DNA from: Psychroserpens luteolus
GTDB lineage: Bacteria > Bacteroidota > Bacteroidia > Flavobacteriales > Flavobacteriaceae
Direction of reading: 5' to 3'
NCBI RefSeq assembly: GCF_021032705.1
Contig: NZ_JAHVXI010000006.1
Location: forward strand, 62,001 to 126,000
DNA: 64,000 nucleotides
Shown here piece after piece: positions 1-7,973 of this stretch; the stretch's first letter is position 1; each line of letters starts with the position of its first letter. The translations under genes and the position numbers were made by a program. The notes beneath the pieces are model-generated. The model was not told the DNA's origin. It made no database searches and saw only the letters and a list, made by a program, of their open reading frames with translations.

Positions 1-189
1 AAAACTTATGATGAAGTGATTAATTGTTACCGAATTACTGGTAATGAAAATATAGTAATGGAGGTGGTTTTAAAAAATCAAAAACATCTAGAGTCCTTTA
101 TTGATCAATTGATTGTTTATGGTGAAACCAAAACACAAATTGTACTATCTCATGTGATTAAACATAATGAAGTTAAACCTCTAAAATAA
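1..189 (+). CDS. Lrp/AsnC family transcriptional regulator (C-terminal part)
   Basis: Only the last 62 codons lie inside the window; the start is off the left edge. The visible part reads as the C-terminal ligand-sensing (RAM/AsnC) domain of Lrp-type regulators, with the segments CYRITGNENIVMEVVLKN and GETKTQIVLSHVIKH. The family alternation of a 'C..ITG..D..M' strand and a late 'G.T.T.IVLS' strand is clear. The DNA-binding helix-turn-helix is not visible, so the effector and targets cannot be judged. It ends 2 bases before the convergent DJ-1-like gene, with no terminator hairpin between them. Confidence 0.8.
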   Translation, partial: KTYDEVINCYRITGNENIVMEVVLKNQKHLESFIDQLIVYGETKTQIVLSHVIKHNEVKPLK

Positions 190-191
190 TA

Positions 192-953
192 CTATTTTTC
201 AATTATTAGATGCGGTACTTCGCCTAGTTTCCAATCAATAACTAAACCTCCTGCTAGACTTTTAGCTATATCTTTTCCATAGAGATATTCACATAAGTAT
301 AGTGCTGCTTCAAATGATTTTGCACCACCAGCAGAGGTAATGTATTTTCCGTCATGAACAAATAGCACTTCTTTTCTTATATCCAATTCTGGAAAACGTT
401 TTCTCATCGTATCAATGTCACTTGGAAATGTTGTCGATACGACATGGTCTAATAGTCCAGCTTGTGCTAAAACAAAAGCACCATCACAATGTGAGGTGAT
501 AAATTGCGCCTCTTTATCAACACGTTTAACAAAATCAATCATGACTTGATCATCTAGGTCTGTATCTAAATGGTGTTCGGCACTTGGTACAACAAGAATA
601 TCAATTTTTGGTAGTTTATCTTCGGTATAATTAAAATCTGGTAAGATGCGCATACCTTCAAAAGTGACAATTGGTTCATCTGTTTTAGCCACAGTAAATA
701 CATTCATAGCTTTGATACTATCTCTAAAAATAGTATGCTGAAAAATGTCAAAAGGTGCAGTTAACTCTGTGTTATAGACACCATCCATAATTAAAAAAGC
801 GACATTATAGCGATTGGGTTCTAGCTTAGGAAACTGTTTTTTATTCTCTTTTATTTCAGTTTGCACCTCATCAGTTTTTAGGCTCTCTTTCTTTTCAGAA
901 GTACTACAACTCACAATTAATGATAGTGCTAGTATATAAATAATATGTTTCAT
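192..953 (-). CDS. DJ-1/PfpI family lipoprotein (GATase1-like)
   Basis: A 253-residue protein starting MKHIIYILALSLIVSCSTSE, a lipoprotein signal with its lipobox Cys near residue 16. The rest is a DJ-1/PfpI fold: an N-terminal 'VAFLIMDGVYNTELTAPFD' strand-turn, and the nucleophile elbow in 'ITSHCDGAFVLAQAGLLD', whose Cys is the expected reactive residue. The helix after the elbow and the 'SAGG' segment match AraC-type DJ-1 domains such as isonitrile hydratase-like proteins, but there is no helix-turn-helix. A longer in-frame start at 1055 would run through the VOC gene upstream, so I chose 953 from the signal peptide. It lies 10 bases downstream of the VOC gene, probably in one transcript with VOC and MFS. 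Substrate unknown. Confidence 0.8.
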   Translation of the reverse strand: MKHIIYILALSLIVSCSTSEKKESLKTDEVQTEIKENKKQFPKLEPNRYNVAFLIMDGVYNTELTAPFDIFQHTIFRDSIKAMNVFTVAKTDEPIVTFEGMRILPDFNYTEDKLPKIDILVVPSAEHHLDTDLDDQVMIDFVKRVDKEAQFITSHCDGAFVLAQAGLLDHVVSTTFPSDIDTMRKRFPELDIRKEVLFVHDGKYITSAGGAKSFEAALYLCEYLYGKDIAKSLAGGLVIDWKLGEVPHLIIEK

Positions 954-963
954 TATAAGTGTT

Positions 964-1341
964 TTAATTAATACGCCAGGGCGGATTTTTTCTATTACTA
1001 CCTGCTTTAAATAGTATGATGTGATTGTTATCCAAATCATGTAAATGGGCTTCACGCCATAACCAATCTTTGTCTTCAGGTTCTGAAGTAAATATAATCC
1101 CTTTTTGCTGAAGTTCCTTTACTAATTTATCGAGATTATCATCTTCAAAATAAATTGTAATACCGTTACCACTAGGTAATGTGTTTACTTTGTGGATGGA
1201 AAATGTCGCATGGCCATCTGGACACTCAAAGCGCACATAGCGAGGCAAGGCATCAACAATGAGTTTAAGCCCCAAAGTTTGATAAAACTCTGAGGCTTTT
1301 TTTACATCTATTGATGGTATTGTAATTTGGTTTAAATTCAT
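964..1341 (-). CDS. VOC family (glyoxalase/bleomycin-resistance fold) protein
   Basis: A 125-residue single-domain VOC protein. It opens with MNLNQITIPSIDVKKASEFY, the usual first beta strand and helix, followed by 'LGLKLIVD', 'YVRFECPDGHATFSIHK' and a C-terminal 'LHDLDNNHIILFK' strand. The last has the 'DP.GN.I.L' form carrying the metal-binding acidic position in many members. These proteins are lyases, dioxygenases or drug-binding proteins, and sequence alone does not say which. Its first codons overlap the MFS gene by 4 bases, indicating translational coupling and suggesting a role linked to the transporter, for example resistance to a small molecule. Confidence 0.85.
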   Translation of the reverse strand: MNLNQITIPSIDVKKASEFYQTLGLKLIVDALPRYVRFECPDGHATFSIHKVNTLPSGNGITIYFEDDNLDKLVKELQQKGIIFTSEPEDKDWLWREAHLHDLDNNHIILFKAGSNRKNPPWRIN

Positions 1342-2549
1342 ACGTGGAGTTTTTTAGTTTTCAATCTATTATTGAGCGTAAACAAAATCAAAGCACATAC
1401 AAAGGCGATGGCAGTTATGATATACCACGTACTATCGTATCCTAATTTGCCTGTCATTTGCAACCCAGCATTATGTCCAAAGATATGAGCGATAGAAAAT
1501 GACATAGAATATAAGGCCATATATTCTCCTTGATTTCCTTTTTTAGCTCTTTCTACAGCAAAAGCATTTGAAAACGGAAAGGCTACCATCTCACCAAATG
1601 TCATTAACAGCATACCAACTACCAAAACACCAGTCCAACTTGTCAGATTTAAAACGAGTAGACTTAAACCAGTTAAAACGGCTCCAGCAAACATAAGACT
1701 CAACTTTGAGTGTCTAGAATCTTCTAACCACTTAATCAATGGCATTTCAAAGATGAATATGATAAACCCGTTAAGACCTAAAAGCAATCCAATTTCTAAT
1801 TCACTCAGGATATGTACATCTTTATAATAGATCGTAATGGTAGAAAAATATTGTAAGAACACAATTCCAAACAAAGCCATGGCGATTAAGAATACTAAAA
1901 ATGCTTTATCGTTGTATGCCGAATCAGGATTGTCATTTTCAATGGTATCTAATACTTTTGCCTTTTTTGGGTTCAATACTTTAATCATAACAAAAGTTGC
2001 TACAATACAAGTGATGCCATCTACCCAGAACAAGCCACTATAACTCAGACCAGTAATAATTAATCCGCCAATAGCTGGTCCAGCTGAAAACCCTAGATTT
2101 ATAGCTAGACGAATTAATGTCAATGATCGTATTTTATTTTCAGGTTTGCTATAGGCATTGAGTGCGACAAACATCGCAGGTCTAAATGTATCTGCCACTA
2201 ACATTACTAAGAATATACCAATACAAATTGACGCAAATGTGGTCAGAAACTGCATCGCAATAAACAAGATGCCTGTTGATAACAAACTTCTTACCATAAC
2301 CTTATAATAGCCTATTTGATCGGTTAGTTTACCACCAAGCCATGAGCCAGCTACAGAACCTAATCCATAAGCACTCATAATCCACCCAACATCACCAACG
2401 GTAAAGTGTAAATCTTCTTTTAGGTATAATGACAAAAATGGAATAACCATTGTACCAGCTCTATTAATCAAAGTAATTAATGCGAGCCACCATATCTCTG
2501 TGGAGAGACCTTTAAATGTGTTGAGGTAATTGTTGAATAAAGTTTTCAT
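1338..2549 (-). CDS. MFS transporter (DHA1-like drug/metabolite exporter)
   Basis: A 403-residue protein with about 12 hydrophobic segments in two halves. Loop 2-3 has the MFS signature region 'GSWLGGKLTDQIGYYKVMV', matching the GxxxDRxGRR pattern with the usual drift in flavobacteria. The absence of long soluble insertions and the even half-to-half arrangement fit proton-driven efflux carriers (DHA1 type) rather than sugar uptake. It is the first gene of a three-gene unit with the VOC and DJ-1-like genes. Its leader carries a strong terminator-like hairpin (2570-2599) about 20 bases before the start, possibly an attenuator. Substrate unknown. Confidence 0.85.
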   Translation of the reverse strand: MKTLFNNYLNTFKGLSTEIWWLALITLINRAGTMVIPFLSLYLKEDLHFTVGDVGWIMSAYGLGSVAGSWLGGKLTDQIGYYKVMVRSLLSTGILFIAMQFLTTFASICIGIFLVMLVADTFRPAMFVALNAYSKPENKIRSLTLIRLAINLGFSAGPAIGGLIITGLSYSGLFWVDGITCIVATFVMIKVLNPKKAKVLDTIENDNPDSAYNDKAFLVFLIAMALFGIVFLQYFSTITIYYKDVHILSELEIGLLLGLNGFIIFIFEMPLIKWLEDSRHSKLSLMFAGAVLTGLSLLVLNLTSWTGVLVVGMLLMTFGEMVAFPFSNAFAVERAKKGNQGEYMALYSMSFSIAHIFGHNAGLQMTGKLGYDSTWYIITAIAFVCALILFTLNNRLKTKKLHV

Positions 2550-2569
2550 TTTGATTGTTGTATAAAAGT

Positions 2570-2599
2570 AAAAAGTCCGACGATATCGTCGGACTTTTT
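2570..2599. terminator. Perfect 30-bp palindrome with T tracts (terminator or attenuator)
   Basis: Both arms match over 15 bases. The core GTCCGACGATATCGTCGGAC is flanked by five A on one side and five T on the other, so it would fold as a stem with a T run on either strand. It lies 20 bases upstream of the MFS start, inside a divergent intergenic region where a terminator is not expected. A degraded second copy of its left arm (AAGTCCGAC) sits at 2642-2650 within an imperfect hairpin ending in a T run. Confidence 0.6.
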
Positions 2600-2750
2600 A
2601 TGATTGATTGGTTATATAATTATATTATCATAGCATATAGGAAGTCCGACTCTTTAGAAAAGAGGTCTGTCTTTTTGTATATGTTACGACGCAGTTTTGC
2701 ATTATTCTCGATTATTGTTCCCCAAAACTATGAAAAATTTGTTTATGTTG

Positions 2751-2758
2751 TATTTTTG
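2751..2758 (+). promoter_or_regulatory. -7 box of the DUF1684 gene
   Basis: TATTTTTG matches the Bacteroidota TAnnTTTG -7 element. It ends 2 bases before an in-frame ATG at 2761 and 17 bases before the ATG at 2776, which argues that 2776 is the real start. Confidence 0.55.
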
Positions 2759-2775
2759 AAATGAAAAATATAATT

Positions 2776-3381
2776 ATGAGATATTATTTATTGGGTATTC
2801 TAGTTGCTATCTCAACATTGAGTTGTGCACAGGATAAAAGACCTATTGCGGGCGAAACTGAATTTCAGAAAGACATAAATGCAGAATATAAAGATGCCAC
2901 TACATCGCCATTAAAGGATAAAGATCGAAAGAACTTTAAGAGTTTAGACTTTTTTAAGTTTGATTCTACGTTTGTTGTGAAGGCTAATTTAAAACGAACT
3001 CCAAATTCAAAATGGTTTAAAATGCCAACAACAACGAGTCGAGTTTCAGATGAACGGGTATATGGTATTTTGTCTTTTGAGTTAAACGGAAAACAATATA
3101 ACTTAAATGTATATCAGGGAAAGGATCTTATGAAAGAAGCAGAATATGAAGATTATCTATTTCTTCCGTTTTTAGACAACACCAATGGTGGTGAAAGTTA
3201 TGGCGGCGGACGCTATATTGATTTAAGAATTCCTGAAGGTGATGAGATGACGATTGATTTTAATACGGCTTATAATCCGTATTGTGCTTATAATGAAAAG
3301 TATTCTTGTCCGATTGTTCCTCGAGAAAATTATTTAGACCTAGAAGTTAGAGCAGGAGTAAAGACGTTTAAAAAGTATTAG
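2776..3381 (+). CDS. DUF1684 family lipoprotein
   Basis: A 201-residue protein with lipoprotein signal MRYYLLGILVAISTLSCAQ (lipobox 'LSC'). The DUF1684 hallmark follows: 'LFLPFLDNTNGGESYGGGRY', an 'IDFNTAYNPYCAYNEKYSCP' block and a 'PRENYLDLEVRAGVK' C terminus. The biochemical function of DUF1684 is not established. I chose this start over the ATG five codons upstream because a TAnnTTTG box ends almost on that earlier ATG. The stop overlaps the convergent fluoride channel stop by 4 bases. Confidence 0.85.
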   Translation: MRYYLLGILVAISTLSCAQDKRPIAGETEFQKDINAEYKDATTSPLKDKDRKNFKSLDFFKFDSTFVVKANLKRTPNSKWFKMPTTTSRVSDERVYGILSFELNGKQYNLNVYQGKDLMKEAEYEDYLFLPFLDNTNGGESYGGGRYIDLRIPEGDEMTIDFNTAYNPYCAYNEKYSCPIVPRENYLDLEVRAGVKTFKKY

Positions 3382-3752
3382 AACAGTAAATCTGTTGCCA
3401 TATAGCCTAACCACACACAGAAAAATCCTATAAATATACTGGAGAGGACATAGGTGAGAAAAAGTTGAGTTTGTCCAGCTTTAAGTAACGATATACTTTC
3501 ATGTGCAAATGCAGAATAGGTAGTAAATCCACCACAAAATCCTGCTACCAAAAATACAAATAGGTCATTTGCTATTTTACCTTTAACGAGCATATAGCCA
3601 AAAACTATTCCTATAATAAAACTACCAACAAGGTTAACAATAAATGTCGCCCAAGGAAAGTGGAAACTGTCAAATGTAAATTGTTTTCCGATCAAAAACC
3701 GAAGCGCACTGCCAATGCCACCACCAAGAAAGACTAATAAAAGTTGTTTCAT
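3378..3752 (-). CDS. crcB: Fluoride ion channel Fluc/CrcB
   Basis: A 124-residue protein of four hydrophobic helices, the normal size of a single-domain Fluc subunit, which dimerises to make two antiparallel fluoride pores. Family motifs are present in order: 'GGGIGSALRFLIG', 'PWATFIVNLVGSFIIG' with the pore-lining Asn, and 'GFCGGFTTYSAF' with the TTYS segment that lines the polar track. It exports fluoride passively from the cytoplasm. It lies 3 bases downstream of the SRPBCC gene and is probably co-transcribed. I see no recognisable fluoride riboswitch upstream. Confidence 0.93.
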   Translation of the reverse strand: MKQLLLVFLGGGIGSALRFLIGKQFTFDSFHFPWATFIVNLVGSFIIGIVFGYMLVKGKIANDLFVFLVAGFCGGFTTYSAFAHESISLLKAGQTQLFLTYVLSSIFIGFFCVWLGYMATDLLF

Positions 3753-3755
3753 GTG

Positions 3756-4775
3756 TTATTCAACTTCTAAGTAAACTTCGGTAATCCATTCGGCAGGATT
3801 AGGAGTTGTCATTGGATCTGTTAAATAGGATTCAATAGCCATTCCATTTTCAGGTTGAACCAAATTGTTTTTGGTAATATAAGCCATAGCCGTTTCCCAA
3901 GTTTCTTTAAGGTTTTCATAGTTACCTGTAAGTACAGTTTTAACCGCTTTAAAAGGCTCTATCTGACCTGTGAGCACATCTGGATCATTGGTCATAATCT
4001 TAGAGGTTGTTGGAATACAACATGAAAACATGACCGTATTATTTTCTTCATCCCATGTATGATAAATCACAAAGGGCTTTCCTGCCATTGTAACGTTGTT
4101 AGACATAGCATAACCTCCTATTTTAGGCATCATTTCTTGCATTTTATCTTTAAAATCTTCCATTTTGCAAGAGGTGGTATTGTACAAGTAAAAACCACCA
4201 CTATGTTGAGTGATACCATCCACATTAACACTATATTTTTTCATATCTACAACCAGAATACTATCTAATTTTTCTAGACTTCTTTCGTAATTTGGACCAA
4301 TTTGTTTTTCCATTCCACCCATAAGCGCCGAAAAAGCTTTAAAACCAAATGGCAGGTCTTTTCCAGAGATAGACCAAGTGACCTCTGTAGTACCATCCTT
4401 GTTGTCTTTTAAATCCCATCTGACATCAGATTTAGGAAAATCGGCAAATTGCATTTCTTGAATAATCGTTTCATTGGTTTTTGCATCAATGGTTTTCATA
4501 GTGCCTACACCATCTTTATCTTCCCATTGATAAGAACCATCAATGCCTTTGGTCTGTTCAGGTAGCGTAATGATCATATCTGGATCTGCTTCAGCCCAAG
4601 ACGACCAAGCTTCCCAGTTTTTGTAGTCGATAACATTATTATAAACAACACTAGTAGGTGCATTGATTGTTTTAGTTCGTGTGACCTCAAAAGAGTTGGG
4701 TTGAACAGCAATGTAAATAGATGCGCCTATAAAAAAGATAACCAATAAAAACAGTACATATTTAAGTGCTTTCAT
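3756..4775 (-). CDS. Membrane-anchored SRPBCC (polyketide cyclase-like) protein with GyrI-like C-terminal domain
   Basis: A 339-residue protein. It has one N-terminal membrane helix (residues 5-24), then an SRPBCC/START-like ligand-binding domain beginning 'VTRTKTINAPTSVVYNNVID' with 'WEAWSSWAEADP', the usual first strand and helix pair. From about residue 185 there is a second domain resembling GyrI/AraC effector-binding domains ('VDGITQHSGGFYLY', and 'ENGMAIESYLTDP' near the end). The same two-domain layout is common in Bacteroidota hypothetical proteins. Both domains bind small hydrophobic ligands, so a sensing or sequestering role is possible. The ligand is unknown. Confidence 0.7.
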   Translation of the reverse strand: MKALKYVLFLLVIFFIGASIYIAVQPNSFEVTRTKTINAPTSVVYNNVIDYKNWEAWSSWAEADPDMIITLPEQTKGIDGSYQWEDKDGVGTMKTIDAKTNETIIQEMQFADFPKSDVRWDLKDNKDGTTEVTWSISGKDLPFGFKAFSALMGGMEKQIGPNYERSLEKLDSILVVDMKKYSVNVDGITQHSGGFYLYNTTSCKMEDFKDKMQEMMPKIGGYAMSNNVTMAGKPFVIYHTWDEENNTVMFSCCIPTTSKIMTNDPDVLTGQIEPFKAVKTVLTGNYENLKETWETAMAYITKNNLVQPENGMAIESYLTDPMTTPNPAEWITEVYLEVE

Positions 4776-4846
4776 TTTTTGATTTTTGATTAGAAATTAA
4801 TTAGGTACTCAAAGATAATCAATTTTAGGAGATGTTATTAAATGTT

Positions 4847-4854
4847 TACATTTG
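4847..4854 (+). promoter_or_regulatory. -7 box of the dipeptidyl peptidase III gene
   Basis: TACATTTG matches TAnnTTTG. It lies 25 bases before the ATG at 4880 and downstream of the alternative ATG at 4832, so translation from 4832 would need transcription from further upstream. Confidence 0.6.
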
Positions 4855-4879
4855 CGAAACAACAATTAAATATTTAGCA

Positions 4880-6919
4880 ATGAAATTAAAATTTATCCTA
4901 GTATTCTTTATTACAGCAGGTATCATGTTTTCTTGTGGAGACGATAAAAAGGCTGATGGTACAGATGCTAATAAGGTAACAAAAAATGAAGCGTTTAGCT
5001 TTAATGTAGAACAATTTGCAGACATTAAGATCTTACGATATCAAATTCCTGGTTGGGAGAACTTGTCGTTAAAAGAGCAAAAATTAGTGTATTATTTAAC
5101 ACAAGCAGGTTTGTCTGGTCGTGATATTATGTGGGATCAAAACTACAGACATAATCTAAAAATTAGAAATGCATTAGAAAATGTATATGCTAATTATGGA
5201 GGCGATAAAACGTCTAACGATTGGAAAGCTTTTGAGACCTATTTAAAACGAGTTTGGTTCTCTAATGGAATTCATCATCATTATTCAAACGATAAACTGA
5301 AGCCTGAGTTTTCTTCAGATTACTTAAAAGGACTTCTTACAGACACCAATACAAAACTTGAAGGCGAAGCTTTTGATGTTATTTTTAACGATAAAGATGC
5401 TAAGAAAGTTAATCTAACTAAAGATGTTGATAATGTATTGTTATCGGCAGTTAATTTCTATGGACCAAATGTAACTACTGCAGACGTAGAAAGCTTTTAT
5501 AAAGCTAAGACGTCTCCTAATCCGGAACAACCTTTGTCATTTGGTCTAAATTCTCAATTGGTGAAAGAGAATGGTGTTTTGAAAGAACGCGTTTATAAGT
5601 CTGGTGGATTATATGGTTCTGCTATTGATGAAATTATCAAATGGTTAGAATTAGCTCAAGGTGTAGCTGAAAACAAAGCGCAGGGTGATGCCATAGGGAT
5701 CTTAATTAACTATTACAAAACAGGTGATTTACAAACTTGGGATGATTATAATGTCGCTTGGACAGCTGCAACTGATGGTAATATAGATTACATTAACAGT
5801 TTTATTGAAGTTTATAATGATCCTGCAGGATATAGAGGATCGTATGAAACGATTGTCCAGATTAAAGATTTTGATATGTCTCAGAAAATGGCAGTGCTCT
5901 CTGAAAATGCACAATGGTTTGAAGACAATTCACCTTTAATGGATGAGCATAAAAAAGATACTGTTGTTGGTGTGACGTATAAAGTGGTTACTGTAGCAGG
6001 TGAAGCTGGAGATGCATCTCCAAGTACACCAATAGGCGTGAATTTACCAAATGCAAACTGGATTAGAAAGGAAGTAGGAAGTAAGTCGGTGTCTTTAGGT
6101 AATATCATTAATGCCTATAACAATGCGGGTAGTACAGGTCGTTTAAAAGAGTTTGTTCATGATGATGAAGAGTATGAATTAGAAAAGAAATATGGACAAT
6201 TAGGTGATAAATTGCATACAGCACTTCATGAAGTTATTGGTCATGCTTCCGGACAATTAAATCCTGGTGTTGGAGAAACCAAAGAGACGCTTAAAAAATA
6301 TGCATCCACTTTAGAAGAAGGGCGTGCAGATTTAGTAGGATTATACTACTTATACAATCCGAAATTACAAGAGTTAGGATTAGTCGATGACTGGAAGGCC
6401 GTTGGAAAAGCAGCTTATGATGGCTACATAAGAAATGGATTAATGACACAATTAATACGTTTGAAATTAGGAGATGACGTAGAAGAAGCTCATATGGTAA
6501 ACAGACAATGGGTATCTGCTTGGGCATTCGAAAAAGGAAAAGCTGATAATGTAATTGAGAAAGTAACTAGAGATGGTAAAACGTATTTCAATATCAATGA
6601 CTATGAGAAGTTACATGAGTTATTTGGTCAGTTGCTAAGGGAAACACAACGTATCAAATCTGAAGGTGACTACGAAGCTGTAGAAGCTTTAGTGGAAGGT
6701 TACGGTGTTAAGGTGGATCAAGCAATACACGCTGAGGTTTTAGAACGTAATAAACAATTTACATCTGCACCTTATAGCGGATTTGTAAATCCAGTACTCG
6801 TTGCTGAAACCGATGATAATGGTGAGATTACTGCTATTAAAGTAACTCAGCCAGATACTTTTGATGGTCAGATGTTAAACTATAGCAAGATTTATGGTTT
6901 CCTTCCTGAGGAGAACTAG
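4880..6919 (+). CDS. Dipeptidyl peptidase III-type zinc metallopeptidase (M49), lipoprotein
   Basis: A 679-residue protein starting MKLKFILVFFITAGIMFSCG, a lipoprotein signal. The M49 zinc site is intact: 'HEVIGH' at residues 450-455, in place of the HELLGH of eukaryotic enzymes, and 'EEGRAD' at 479-484 supplying the third zinc ligand. The length matches the bacterial enzyme family known from Bacteroides. These enzymes remove dipeptides from the N terminus of short peptides. A lipid anchor would place it at the periplasmic or outer surface, fitting peptide scavenging. The start was chosen from the signal peptide and the -7 box at 4847. A terminator hairpin follows at 6941. Confidence 0.92.
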   Translation: MKLKFILVFFITAGIMFSCGDDKKADGTDANKVTKNEAFSFNVEQFADIKILRYQIPGWENLSLKEQKLVYYLTQAGLSGRDIMWDQNYRHNLKIRNALENVYANYGGDKTSNDWKAFETYLKRVWFSNGIHHHYSNDKLKPEFSSDYLKGLLTDTNTKLEGEAFDVIFNDKDAKKVNLTKDVDNVLLSAVNFYGPNVTTADVESFYKAKTSPNPEQPLSFGLNSQLVKENGVLKERVYKSGGLYGSAIDEIIKWLELAQGVAENKAQGDAIGILINYYKTGDLQTWDDYNVAWTAATDGNIDYINSFIEVYNDPAGYRGSYETIVQIKDFDMSQKMAVLSENAQWFEDNSPLMDEHKKDTVVGVTYKVVTVAGEAGDASPSTPIGVNLPNANWIRKEVGSKSVSLGNIINAYNNAGSTGRLKEFVHDDEEYELEKKYGQLGDKLHTALHEVIGHASGQLNPGVGETKETLKKYASTLEEGRADLVGLYYLYNPKLQELGLVDDWKAVGKAAYDGYIRNGLMTQLIRLKLGDDVEEAHMVNRQWVSAWAFEKGKADNVIEKVTRDGKTYFNINDYEKLHELFGQLLRETQRIKSEGDYEAVEALVEGYGVKVDQAIHAEVLERNKQFTSAPYSGFVNPVLVAETDDNGEITAIKVTQPDTFDGQMLNYSKIYGFLPEEN

Positions 6920-6940
6920 ATGATATACATTATATAAGGT

Positions 6941-6972
6941 AAAAAGGATGTCATAACAGACATCCTTTTTTT
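6941..6972 (+). terminator. Intrinsic terminator after dipeptidyl peptidase III
   Basis: Stem AAAAAGGATGTC / GACATCCTTTTT with the loop ATAACA, ending in a run of T. Confidence 0.85.
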
Positions 6973-7081
6973 GTTGATAAATAATTGTTTTCTCCCTATT
7001 GGTTTTATCAACGTTGATTAATAGTAAAATCTTAACAGTAAATAATTGTAATAAGACAAATAATTGTTTGTTGAGTATCTA

Positions 7082-7891
7082 TTATTGCTGTTTTAAATTA
7101 TACTTTTCTCTATACCAATTTTCTAATCGATCTGAATTAATAATTTTATAGATCTCTAGGTTTTTCATTTCTTCTAGGTTTTTTGGAGCTAGATCTTTGT
7201 GAGCATATAGACTTGGATTTTTGTTTGCGATTCTGTTTGGGGTATTCTCAACATAAAAAGAACAGTTTTTAGTTATTCTATTGCTGCTGTTATAGGTTCC
7301 ATTGTCACCAAAATAGAAATTGTTATCAAAGTTGTGTTCGGGTACATTTCTTGGTGCATTAGCATTAAAATCTACTGTATAAAAACCAGGTGTAAGTATT
7401 TCAAAAGCTGTTGCTGTAAACACTTTTCCATTTGATGGGACTTGAGGAGTAAACATGCCTTGTAAAGGTTGTTCTCCACTAAAAAGAGGACCATTAATTG
7501 TTAGTCTAGGTGCAGTAGTTGAAGGACCAGCTGTATTGCCTAATTCACAATTGGTTGGAGAAAATACATTATAAATGCTTGTAGCCATATCTATGACATC
7601 ACCAACCAAAACACCTTGACTAGGCGGAAATTGATTGTTAAACAATTCTTGAGTTCTTCTATTGTAATACAATTCATTTAATCCTTGGATTATTTGTCCT
7701 GTATTTTGATCTATTATTGGATTACCAAACTGATCAAACAAATCTGCAATTACTGGTATGGTTAAATCTGCTAAGGCAATTGCGTCGCAAGGATCTGTAT
7801 CGCAAGAAAGATTTGTCGATACAGTAGTAACCGATAATACGACGATACCTAAAATACAGAATAGGCGTTTAATTGGGTTGAAGTATTTCAT
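7082..7891 (-). CDS. Secreted hypothetical protein, probably lipid-anchored
   Basis: A 269-residue protein I do not recognise. The N terminus MKYFNPIKRLFCILGIVVLS is basic then hydrophobic, followed by 'STNLSCDTDPCDA', so it is exported and possibly lipidated at that Cys. The middle contains 'TPGFYTVDFNANAP' and 'PEHNFDNNFYFGDNG', resembling the DNN strand ends of CARDB-like beta sandwiches. Its promoter carries an 18-base NarL-like box (7946-7963) nearly identical to the one upstream of the histidine kinase operon, so it is probably part of that regulon. Function unknown. Confidence 0.65.
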   Translation of the reverse strand: MKYFNPIKRLFCILGIVVLSVTTVSTNLSCDTDPCDAIALADLTIPVIADLFDQFGNPIIDQNTGQIIQGLNELYYNRRTQELFNNQFPPSQGVLVGDVIDMATSIYNVFSPTNCELGNTAGPSTTAPRLTINGPLFSGEQPLQGMFTPQVPSNGKVFTATAFEILTPGFYTVDFNANAPRNVPEHNFDNNFYFGDNGTYNSSNRITKNCSFYVENTPNRIANKNPSLYAHKDLAPKNLEEMKNLEIYKIINSDRLENWYREKYNLKQQ

Positions 7892-7915
7892 AAGACATTA
7901 GATTTAATTAATAGT

Positions 7916-7923
7916 CAAACTTA
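7916..7923 (-). promoter_or_regulatory. -7 box upstream of 7891
   Basis: On the minus strand this reads TAAGTTTG, a full TAnnTTTG match. No good TTTG -33 element is seen. Instead the NarL-like box begins 22 bases upstream, as at the 12880 promoter. Confidence 0.5.
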
Positions 7924-7945
7924 TGTATTAAGATTATGCGGTTAA

Positions 7946-7963
7946 ATACCTAATAGCGGGTAT
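7946..7963. promoter_or_regulatory. NarL-like 7-2-7 inverted repeat, copy 1
   Basis: ATACCTAATAGCGGGTAT on the plus strand. It differs from copy 2 (12938-12955) at two positions, both transitions. Arms ATACC/GGTAT sit in a TACC(N3)-N2-(N3)GGTA layout as in NarL-family binding sites. The spacing to the -7 box is the same in both copies (22 bases). Confidence 0.6.
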
Positions 7964-7973
7964 TTTGATTATT

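Noticed and set aside
954-1055. 34-codon N-terminal extension of the DJ-1-like gene
   Set aside because: It lies inside the VOC gene, and the signal peptide begins at 953.
2555-2764. 69-codon frame on the plus strand before the DUF1684 gene
   Set aside because: It reads straight through the perfect palindrome and the second hairpin, has no family match or clear ribosome site, and ends over the -7 box of the next gene.
4832-4879. 16-codon N-terminal extension of dipeptidyl peptidase III
   Set aside because: The -7 box at 4847 lies inside it, and a lipoprotein signal begins at 4880.
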